Part shown: positions 58,006 to 64,000 of the stretch, one piece after another
Numbering within the stretch: the first letter of the stretch is position 1
How the letters are laid out: each line of letters opens with the position of its first letter
NCBI GenBank assembly: GCA_017744365.1
Contig: JAGIBL010000003.1
Span: 372,001 to 436,000, forward strand
DNA: 64,000 nt
Direction: 5' to 3'
Source: Nocardioidaceae bacterium
GTDB lineage: Bacteria; Actinomycetota; Actinomycetes; Propionibacteriales; Nocardioidaceae
The notes under the pieces: model-generated
What the model was told of the DNA's origin: nothing
Seen by the model: the letters and a program-made list of their open reading frames with translations, nothing else
Databases searched by the model: none
Translations under genes and position numbers: made by a program

Positions 58006-58554
58006 GTGACCTCCCGCCGCGAACAGATCCTCGACGTCGCGGCCGGGCTCTTCGCGCAGCACGGGTTCCACGGCGTCTCGATCGCCGACCTCGGCGCGGC
58101 CTGCGGCTTCTCCGGACCGGCGCTCTACAAGCACTTCCGCAGCAAGCAGGCGATCCTCTCGGAGATGCTCGTCTCGATCAGCGAGGAGCTGCTCACCGAG
58201 GGCCGCGCCCGGGTGCGCGCCGCCGAGGACGACAAGACCGCACTCTTCTCGCTCATCGACTTCCACGTCGACTTCGCGCTCGCGCACAAGCCGCTCATCG
58301 TGGTGCAGGACCGGGACTGGGCCGCGCTGCCGCTGGAGGCGCGCGAGAAGGTGCGCGAGACGCAGCGCAAGTACGTCGAGGTCTGGGTCAAGGTGCTGCG
58401 CAACATCCACCCCGACCTGCCGCTCTCCTCCGCGCGGGCCAGCGTGCACGCGGCGTTCGGGCTCATCAACTCCACCCCGCACAGCGCGCTCGCCTCCGAG
58501 GACGCCATGCGCGAGATCCTCACCGGGATGGCGCAGCGCGCGCTGCTCGGTTGA
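58006..58554 (+). CDS. TetR/AcrR-family regulator
   Basis: This is a 182-aa TetR-family protein. The N-terminal HTH reads EQILDVAAGLFAQHGFHGVS and continues IADLGAACGFSGPALYKHFR. The C-terminal ligand domain has FHVDFALAHKPLIVVQDRDW. TACACT lies six bases before the GTG, so a leaderless start is likely and an in-frame ATG at 57961 is not needed. This kind of TetR often accompanies acyl-CoA carboxylase genes. It is the candidate for binding GTTAATGATCATTAAC (54014-54029), with the siderophore operon lying between. Confidence 0.85.
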   Translation: MTSRREQILDVAAGLFAQHGFHGVSIADLGAACGFSGPALYKHFRSKQAILSEMLVSISEELLTEGRARVRAAEDDKTALFSLIDFHVDFALAHKPLIVVQDRDWAALPLEAREKVRETQRKYVEVWVKVLRNIHPDLPLSSARASVHAAFGLINSTPHSALASEDAMREILTGMAQRALLG

Positions 58555-58564
58555 TGCGAGCGAG

Positions 58565-59722
58565 CTAGCGCGCGAGGGACATCGCCCCGACCAGCTGAGC
58601 CACCCGCTCGCAGCGACCCTCTGTCGAGCAGCGCACGAGCACCGACTGCGAGCCCAGGTCGAGCGCCACCAGCACGTGGTCCTTGTCCTCCCAGCGGAGG
58701 CTCGGCCCCGCCTCGGCCTTGGGCAGCTTGATGGTCGTGTCCGCCATCGTGTCCAGGTCCCGCACGTAGAGCAGCCCCTCGCGCACGAACGCGACCCGCT
58801 CTCCCTCCGGGTCGCGCAGGTCGTAGGACTCCGCCCGGATCCCGCGGACGGCGGCGCAGCAGTCGTCCTCCACGAAACGGTCGCCCTCGACCGTGCCGGC
58901 GACCAGGTTGATGTTCCCGCTCAGCACCAGGAGGTCCGGGGTCACCTGGTCGACGTAGGCGTCCGGGAAGCCGGCCAGGGCGACGCGCTCGAGCCCGGCG
59001 GACCGCAGCGTCCCGGTGACGTCGGCGAACTCGATCCGCCACAGCCACACCCGGCCCAGCGCCGGCATCGAGGCGATGACGCCGTCGCCGGTGATGCCGT
59101 CGATCGTGAACGGGTTGTCGCAGCACGACGGCTTCGCCGGGACGGCCTGGACCAGGTCCTCGCCGCCGTCGATCGGGTGCACGACCAGGGTGACCGCGCC
59201 GTCGTCGGTGTGACGCTGGTAGGTCAGGTAGTCCCCGGCCGGGCTGATCGCGGCCGGGCCCTCGGCGTCGCGGGCGATCAGCTCGGGGGTCGGGGTCGGA
59301 TCGTCGGTGCTGACCAGGAACAGCTGGCCGTCGCGGTACCGGTAGGCGACTTCCGAGGCGACCTGGGACAGGCCGAAGACGTCCTGGGTCAGCTCGATCT
59401 CGGTGCTGCCCAGGTAGAGCGTCCGGCCCACCACGTAGGCCACGTCCGTCGGCGGTCCGTGGGGCAGCTCGTCGACCCGCGACGGGCTCGGCAGCGGACC
59501 CGCCGGCTGCGGGTGCTCGTCGTGACGGCCGATCCCGAGAGCCACGATGCCCGCGACCGCGGCGGCCAGCGCACCGGCCACCGCGACAGCCCGCACCGCC
59601 GTACGACGCCGCCCGGACCGCACCGCGACGCGGACCGCGTCCAGCGGCGGCTCGGGCACGATCACGTCGTCGGCCCGCTCGCGCAGCACGGCGCGAAGAT
59701 CGGTGAGGGTCGGCTCAGCCAT
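58565..59722 (-). CDS. Membrane protein paired with SigE sigma factor, beta-propeller-like
   Basis: This is a 385-aa protein built like the one at 33333-34418. It has a short cytoplasmic N-terminus (LRAVLRERADDVIVPEPPLD), a TM helix (AVRAVAVAGALAAAVAGIVA), a Pro-rich linker and an extracellular repeat domain with AAISPAGDYLTYQRHTDDGA. Two Cys-Cys pairs (PSCCDN, DDCCAA) are notable. Its start overlaps the sigma gene by 8 bp. It probably acts as sensor or anti-sigma partner; no zinc-finger motif is seen. Confidence 0.78.
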   Translation of the reverse strand: MAEPTLTDLRAVLRERADDVIVPEPPLDAVRVAVRSGRRRTAVRAVAVAGALAAAVAGIVALGIGRHDEHPQPAGPLPSPSRVDELPHGPPTDVAYVVGRTLYLGSTEIELTQDVFGLSQVASEVAYRYRDGQLFLVSTDDPTPTPELIARDAEGPAAISPAGDYLTYQRHTDDGAVTLVVHPIDGGEDLVQAVPAKPSCCDNPFTIDGITGDGVIASMPALGRVWLWRIEFADVTGTLRSAGLERVALAGFPDAYVDQVTPDLLVLSGNINLVAGTVEGDRFVEDDCCAAVRGIRAESYDLRDPEGERVAFVREGLLYVRDLDTMADTTIKLPKAEAGPSLRWEDKDHVLVALDLGSQSVLVRCSTEGRCERVAQLVGAMSLAR

Positions 59723-60218
59723 GACGACCTACGGAGGTCTCGCTCTCGACGACCGAGACCCGCAGCGCCTTGAGCGCGGCGTGCGCGTGCGCCTTGACCG
59801 TGCCCGGTGCGCAGCCGAGGGTGCGGGCGATCTCGGCCTCGGAGAAGTCCTCGTAGTAGCGCAGCACGATCACCGCGCGCTGCCTCGGCGGCAGTGCCTC
59901 GATCCGGGACCAGAGCGCGTCGCGGTCGACCACGGCGCTCTCGTGCGACTCCGCGGCGACGTCCAGCTCGTCGAGCAGCGGCACGGTCGGCCGGTGGCGG
60001 CGGCCCTCGGAGATGGCGGTGTTCACCAGGATCTTGCGCAGGTAGGCGTCGGGCGAGGCGGCGTCGCGGACGCGGTCCCAGGAGGAGTACGCGCGCACCA
60101 GCGCCGCCTGGGCCACGTCGTCGGCCCGGCTCTCGCCCACGAGCAGCACGGCGAGCCGGTAGAGCGTCGCCCAACGCGCGCCGACGTACTCGGCGAAGGA
60201 GTCCTGCACGGCACCCAC
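59715..60218 (-). CDS. SigE-family RNA polymerase sigma factor (ECF)
   Basis: This is a 167-aa ECF sigma factor. Region 2 starts FAEYVGARWATLYRLAVLLV. Region 4 has LPPRQRAVIVLRYYEDFSEA and the HTH IARTLGCAPGTVKAHAHAAL. It is closely related in plan to the sigma at 32854-33336. The next gene, which overlaps by 8 bp, encodes its membrane partner. It should direct a small stress or surface regulon. Confidence 0.92.
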   Translation of the reverse strand: MGAVQDSFAEYVGARWATLYRLAVLLVGESRADDVAQAALVRAYSSWDRVRDAASPDAYLRKILVNTAISEGRRHRPTVPLLDELDVAAESHESAVVDRDALWSRIEALPPRQRAVIVLRYYEDFSEAEIARTLGCAPGTVKAHAHAALKALRVSVVESETSVGRHG

Positions 60219-60274
60219 CTTCCTCCTTCCGTAGACGCCGGGGCGAGCAATTCGGTTTAGCCACGGAGTGCTCC

Positions 60275-61303
60275 ATGATGGGGCTCGTGCCAGCAGCCCC
60301 CACGCCCGGCGAGCGCGCCGACCCGATCCACCGCGCGGTGCAGGCGTACGCCGAGGAGCAGCCGCGGCTGCTCGAGGTCACCGACCGCTGGGCCGCGCTG
60401 ATCACCCGGCTCCTCGACGACGCCGGCATCAACTACCTCTCCATCAGCGCGCGCACCAAGAGCGTGGCGTCGTACGCCGCCAAGGCGATCCGGTACGCCG
60501 AGGAGCGACCCGGCGAGGACGACCCGTTCGAGGCGATCACCGACCAGGTCGGGGTCCGGGTGATCACCTACCTGCTCAGCGACGTGGACGCGGTGGCCGA
60601 CCTGCTCGCCGACCAGCTCGCGGTCCTCGACGACCGGGACATGGGCCAGGAGACCGCGGCGAAGGGGCGCTTCGGCTACGCCAGCCGGCACCTGCTGCTC
60701 GACGCGCGCCCCGGGCGGGGCGAGGCGCCGATGCTGCGGCCGGCCTCGGTGCAGGTGCGCACCGTGCTCCAGCATGCGTGGGCGGAGTTCGAGCACGACA
60801 TCCGGTACAAGGGCACGGTTCCCGAGGAGCACGTGCCCGACCTGGATCGCCGCTTCACCCTGGCCGCCGGGCTGCTGGAGCTGGCCGACCGCGAGTTCAC
60901 CGAGATCCGCGACCGGATCCAGGCCGGGGTCGCCCGCGAGGAGCGCGGCGAGGACCCCCGCGACCCGCGCCTCGACGCCAGCGACCTGGCCGCCTTCCTG
61001 TCCGCGCGGTTCGCCGACGCCGGCTGGTCACGCACCGACCACTACGCCTGGATCTCGGGGCTGCTGCTGGAGCTGGGCATCACCTCGATGGCCGAGCTCG
61101 ACGCGCTGCTCGGCTCGGTCGACGACGCGACGATCGAGGCGCGGCTGGCCTACAAGTACCCGGCGGGTGCGGTGCGTCGCCTCGACGACGCGCTGCTGTC
61201 CCTCTTCGGCCGCCGGTACGTGGAGCTGCACGGCAACGCGCACCGGGTCGACCTGCTCAGCGCGCGGCTGGAGAAGCTGCGCGCGGAAGCGCCGCCGGAG
61301 TAG
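60275..61303 (+). CDS. RelA/SpoT-synthetase-domain protein (small alarmone-synthetase-like)
   Basis: This 342-aa protein (or 341 from the second ATG) has a (p)ppGpp-synthetase fold. ISARTKSVASYAAKAIRYAE holds the G-loop basic residues. ITDQVGVRVITYLLSD keeps the metal-binding Asp. GRFGYASRHLLL and QVRTVLQHAWAEFEHDIRYK follow. The Glu usually two residues before Gln in the EIQxRT motif is replaced (ASVQVRT), which may lower or change activity. The C-terminal 120 residues are helical and have no TGS or ACT domain. A CGGAG site precedes the ATG. Confidence 0.85.
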   Translation: MMGLVPAAPTPGERADPIHRAVQAYAEEQPRLLEVTDRWAALITRLLDDAGINYLSISARTKSVASYAAKAIRYAEERPGEDDPFEAITDQVGVRVITYLLSDVDAVADLLADQLAVLDDRDMGQETAAKGRFGYASRHLLLDARPGRGEAPMLRPASVQVRTVLQHAWAEFEHDIRYKGTVPEEHVPDLDRRFTLAAGLLELADREFTEIRDRIQAGVAREERGEDPRDPRLDASDLAAFLSARFADAGWSRTDHYAWISGLLLELGITSMAELDALLGSVDDATIEARLAYKYPAGAVRRLDDALLSLFGRRYVELHGNAHRVDLLSARLEKLRAEAPPE

Positions 61304-61309
61304 GGCGGA

Positions 61310-62506
61310 CTACCAGGTCCGCGCCCACAGGCAGTGCTCCGAGGCGCGTAGCGTCTCGACGACCTTGTCCGCGAGCGGCTCGGTGGCGTCGGCGACGACG
61401 TACCCGAGCTCGCCGCGGGTGGTGAGCCGCTGGCCGGTGACGTTGTTGCCGCCGTCGGCCGCGATCAGCGCGTTGAAGTCGGCCATCACGCCGGGCACGT
61501 TGCGGTGCAGGAAGCCGAGCCGGTGTCCCTCGACCAGCGGCGGCATCCCGACCGTCGGCAGGTTCACCGAGAGCGAGGTGTTGCCGGCGGTGAGGTAGCC
61601 GAGCAGCTTGCCCGCCACGAACCCGCCGATCTCCTCCTGCGCCTCGGCGGTCGAGCCGCCGACGTGCGGGGTGAGGATGACGTTGTCGAGGCCGCGCAGC
61701 ACCGAGTCGAACGCGTCGCCCTGGGCCTTCGGCTCGACCGGGAACACGTCGACCGCGGCACCGGCGATGTGCCCGTCGATCAGCCGGTCGCGCAGTGCTT
61801 CGTAGTCGACGACCATGCCGCGCGAGGCGTTGACGAACATCGCCCGCGGCTTCATCGCGGCGAACTCGGCGGCGCCGAAGAAGCCGGCGTTCCCGGGCCT
61901 GCCGTCGACGTGCAGGGTGACCACGTCGGAGATCGCGAGCAGCTCGTGCAGCGAGGACATCCGGCGGGCGTTGCCGTGCGCGGGCCGGTCGGAGGTGTCG
62001 TAGAAGACGACACGCATGCCGATCGCCTCGGCCATGTTGGAGAGCTGGGTGCCGATGTTGCCGTACCCGACGATGCCCAAGGTGCGGCCGCGCACCTCGT
62101 GGCTGCCGCGCGCGGACTTGTCCCAGACGCCGGCGTGCATCCGCTCGGTCTTCTCCGGCAGCCGCCGGGCCAGCGCGATGATCTCGCCGATGACCAGCTC
62201 GACGACGCTGCGGGTGTTGGAGTACGGCGCGTTGAAGACGCCGATCCCCTGGCGGGACGCGGCGTCCAGGTCCACCTGGTTGGTGCCGATGCAGAAGCAG
62301 CCGATGGCGAGCAGGCCCGGGTGCTCGTCCAGGACCCGCGCCGTGACGTTGGTGTTGGACCGGATGCCGAGCGCGTCCACGCCGTCCAGCGCCTCGATCA
62401 GCTCGCCCTCCGCGAGGGATCCGAGGCGCAGGTCGACCTCCCAGCCGCGGGACTCGAGGGTCTCGACGGCGGCGGGGTGGATGCCTTCGAGCAGCAGTGC
62501 CTTCAT
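61310..62506 (-). CDS. serA: D-3-phosphoglycerate dehydrogenase (E. coli-type SerA)
   Basis: This enzyme catalyses the first step of serine synthesis. The 398-aa chain is the short type with a C-terminal ACT domain. Its substrate domain includes CFCIGTNQVDLDAASRQGIG. The NAD-binding fold holds LGIVGYGNIGTQLSNMAEAI. The catalytic region has RGMVVDYEAL and the His in ILTPHVGGSTAEAQEEIG. The ACT domain starts near GHRLGFLHRNVPGVMADFNA and would bind serine as inhibitor. The ATG gives MKALLLEGIHPAA. Confidence 0.95.
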   Translation of the reverse strand: MKALLLEGIHPAAVETLESRGWEVDLRLGSLAEGELIEALDGVDALGIRSNTNVTARVLDEHPGLLAIGCFCIGTNQVDLDAASRQGIGVFNAPYSNTRSVVELVIGEIIALARRLPEKTERMHAGVWDKSARGSHEVRGRTLGIVGYGNIGTQLSNMAEAIGMRVVFYDTSDRPAHGNARRMSSLHELLAISDVVTLHVDGRPGNAGFFGAAEFAAMKPRAMFVNASRGMVVDYEALRDRLIDGHIAGAAVDVFPVEPKAQGDAFDSVLRGLDNVILTPHVGGSTAEAQEEIGGFVAGKLLGYLTAGNTSLSVNLPTVGMPPLVEGHRLGFLHRNVPGVMADFNALIAADGGNNVTGQRLTTRGELGYVVADATEPLADKVVETLRASEHCLWARTW

Positions 62507-62563
62507 GAGGGTCAACGCTAGTCGCCGCTGTGCGAGGTGCCGGTTCGGGTCTACGGTGGCGAG

Positions 62564-63061
62564 ATGACCGAGCTGGACCTGGCCGCCATCGACGCCGAGC
62601 GCGACCGCATCCGCGCGACGTACCTGCAGCCCGAGGGCGACCGGCCGCTCTCGACCGCCCGCGGCCTGCACCACTTCGCGGTGGTCGCGCGCGACGTCGA
62701 GGAGACCGTCCGGTTCTACCAGGGCATCCTCGGCTTCCCGCTCACCGAGATCTTCGAGAACCGCGACTACCAGGGGTCCAACCACTTCTTCTTCGACATC
62801 GGCAACGGCAACCTGCTGGCCTTCTTCGACTTCCCCGGCCTCGGCGTCGGGGAGTACGCCGAGGTGCTCGGCGGCCTGCACCACATCGCGATCTCGGTCG
62901 AGCCGGGGCAGTGGGAGCGGCTGCGCGCCCGCCTCGACGAGGCCGGCGTGGAGTACCTGCTGGAGAGCGGGACCTCGATCTACTTCCGTGACCCCAACGG
63001 CGCCCGGCTCGAGCTGATCGCGGATCCGCTCGGGGAGATGTACGGCACCAAGGTCCTGTGA
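62564..63061 (+). CDS. VOC family protein
   Basis: This is a 165-aa single-module VOC protein. LHHFAVVARDVEETVRFYQG is the first half, LGGLHHIAISVEPGQWERLR is the second, and FRDPNGARLELIAD is the terminal signature with the metal-ligand Glu. Ring-cleavage or isomerase roles are known in the family but are not fixed here. TACGGT lies six bases before the ATG (leaderless). It is divergent from serA and co-translated with the next gene. Confidence 0.84.
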   Translation: MTELDLAAIDAERDRIRATYLQPEGDRPLSTARGLHHFAVVARDVEETVRFYQGILGFPLTEIFENRDYQGSNHFFFDIGNGNLLAFFDFPGLGVGEYAEVLGGLHHIAISVEPGQWERLRARLDEAGVEYLLESGTSIYFRDPNGARLELIADPLGEMYGTKVL

Positions 63062-63333
63062 TCGAACCCGGTTCGCGCGGCCGCCGGGTCACGATCGCGG
63101 TCGTCGTGGTCCTCGCGGTCGTCCTCGTCAGCGGGTTCGTGGTGGCCCTCGACGATGCCGGGGTGCCGATGCCTGTGGCGCTGGTGCTGGTCGCGGGGCT
63201 GGTCTGCCTGGTGGCGATCGCGACGGCCGGTGTCGTCGGCTACCGGGCCAGCAGGCGCGAGGGCCGCGGCGTCGTGCCTTCGATGGGACGCGGGCTTCGT
63301 ACGGCGGTTCGCGTGTGGTGGGACCTGGGCTGA
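63058..63333 (+). CDS. Small two-TM membrane protein
   Basis: This is a 91-aa protein with two hydrophobic helices, VTIAVVVVLAVVLVSGFVVA and MPVALVLVAGLVCLVAIATA. A basic C-terminal tail (RASRREGRGVVPSMGRGLRT) follows. The GTG overlaps the stop of the VOC gene by 4 bp. Function is unknown; its coupling to the VOC gene is the only clue. Confidence 0.72.
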   Translation: MIEPGSRGRRVTIAVVVVLAVVLVSGFVVALDDAGVPMPVALVLVAGLVCLVAIATAGVVGYRASRREGRGVVPSMGRGLRTAVRVWWDLG

Positions 63334-63423
63334 ACCAGGGTTCCGCCGGGCGCGCGAAGTTTGGTGACCCGCACGCGTAAAATCCGGACGACACGGGCTC
63401 CGGCCGGAGTGAGAATGCCCGGG

Positions 63424-64000
63424 ATGACTTCCACGATCTCGGGCTCACGACCAGGGTTCCTCCGCCGGCTCATCCCGCCGACGCCGATGTCGCGTCGGCT
63501 GGCGACGCAGTCGATGCTCTTCTCCACCGGCGAGGGCGCGTTCAACACCGGCAGCGCCGTCTTCCTGACCCAGGTCGTCGGCATGTCCGCATCCCGCGTC
63601 GGTCTCGCGATCACCATCACGGGCATCGCCGAGTTCCTGTTCGCCTACCCCGCCGGGCGGGTGGTCGACCGGTTCGGGCCGAAACGGATCTGGGCGCTGA
63701 CCACCTGGGGCCGCGCGCTCTGCTTCGTGGCGCTGCCGTTCGTGGGGTCGTTCAGCGAGTACCTGCTCGTCGGCCTGATGTTCGCGGTCGCGGGCTCGGC
63801 CGGTCACTCCAGCTACCAGGCGTACGTGCTCGACGCGCTGCCCACGAAGGAGCGGATCGAGACCCAGGCCTACATGTACTCAGCCCTCAACGTCGGGTTC
63901 ACCGTGGGCGCGATCATCGGCGGCGTCTCGCTCGCCTTCGACAACCTCGACGTGGTCCGCTGGACGCCGCTGTTCGCCGCCGCCCTGATGGCGACCACCG
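63424..64000 (+). CDS. MFS transporter, N-terminal part (cut by window edge)
   Basis: The first 192 residues of a major facilitator transporter are visible. Helix 1 begins near RLATQSMLFSTGEGAFNTGS. The loop 2-3 signature is PAGRVVDRFGPKRIWALTTW, typical of drug:H+ antiporters. The following helices read CFVALPFVGSFSEYLLVGLM and FTVGAIIGGVSLAF. The substrate is unknown. A TAAAAT hexamer at 63378-63383 could be its -10. The gene continues beyond the window. Confidence 0.88.
   Translation, partial: MTSTISGSRPGFLRRLIPPTPMSRRLATQSMLFSTGEGAFNTGSAVFLTQVVGMSASRVGLAITITGIAEFLFAYPAGRVVDRFGPKRIWALTTWGRALCFVALPFVGSFSEYLLVGLMFAVAGSAGHSSYQAYVLDALPTKERIETQAYMYSALNVGFTVGAIIGGVSLAFDNLDVVRWTPLFAAALMATT

Overview
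The window is about 72% GC by eye and is densely packed with short intergenic gaps and many 1-4 bp stop/start overlaps. Several features point to a high-GC actinobacterium, most like Nocardioides or another member of the Nocardioidaceae: GTP-type PEP carboxykinase, the proteasome activator Bpa, a TB7.3-like biotin carrier, an F420-type nitroreductase, SigE-family sigma factors, an IdeR box and many leaderless -10/start-codon arrangements. This assignment is inferred from gene content, because no rRNA is present.

Layout. 1-3.7 kb: type I restriction-modification operon (hsdM-hsdS-hsdR, minus strand, hsdR cut by the window edge). 3.8-6.2 kb: an arginine-to-proline module, with an amidinotransferase-superfamily enzyme and ornithine cyclodeaminase divergent from an Lrp/AsnC regulator. 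6.3-7.8 kb: an IS481-type element inserted into the 3' end of an intact tRNA-Arg(ACG) gene, with a 15-bp target duplication. 8-11.5 kb: pckG, then a LuxR-HTH regulator convergent with a 50-aa secreted-peptide gene, both preceded by the same tandem box. 11.4-20.5 kb: VOC, VanZ and secreted proteins, two tRNA-Ser genes, a biotin carrier, a nitrilase, a MobA-like protein with its DUF6457 partner, a quinone oxidoreductase and Bpa. 20.5-30 kb: HAD phosphatases, serS, a PAP2-diacylglycerol-kinase fusion and pheA. 30-36 kb: larB-larC-UPF0016 operon (nickel-pincer cofactor), a SigE sigma factor with its membrane partner, and arcA. 36-49.8 kb: SEC-C protein, anti-sigma-type kinase, glycerophosphodiesterase, a zinc-finger SDR, an AAA ATPase, a sigma-like/zinc-finger/TM fusion, an Fpg-family glycosylase, a rhodanese, a SufR-like regulator with DoxX, MarR, aat, EcsC and a sulfotransferase pair. 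49.8-54 kb: leucine/acyl-CoA catabolism (HMG-CoA lyase, biotin carboxylase, carboxyltransferase) under an AccR-type palindrome. 54-58.6 kb: an iron-siderophore ABC transporter under an IdeR box and a divergent TetR regulator. 58.6-64 kb: a second SigE module, an alarmone-synthetase-like protein, serA, a VOC protein, a small membrane protein and the start of an MFS transporter.

How the genes work together. The best-supported functional units are arginine use (dihydrolase-like enzyme, Ocd and Lrp, plus a separate arcA), branched-chain acyl-CoA breakdown, iron-siderophore import, lar cofactor synthesis, and two sigma-factor modules built on the same plan. The strongest candidate for something undescribed is the pairing of the LuxR-type regulator (9993-10994) with the tiny exported peptide (11146-11298). 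The pair shares a terminator and a promoter-proximal tandem box, as a peptide-signalling circuit would.
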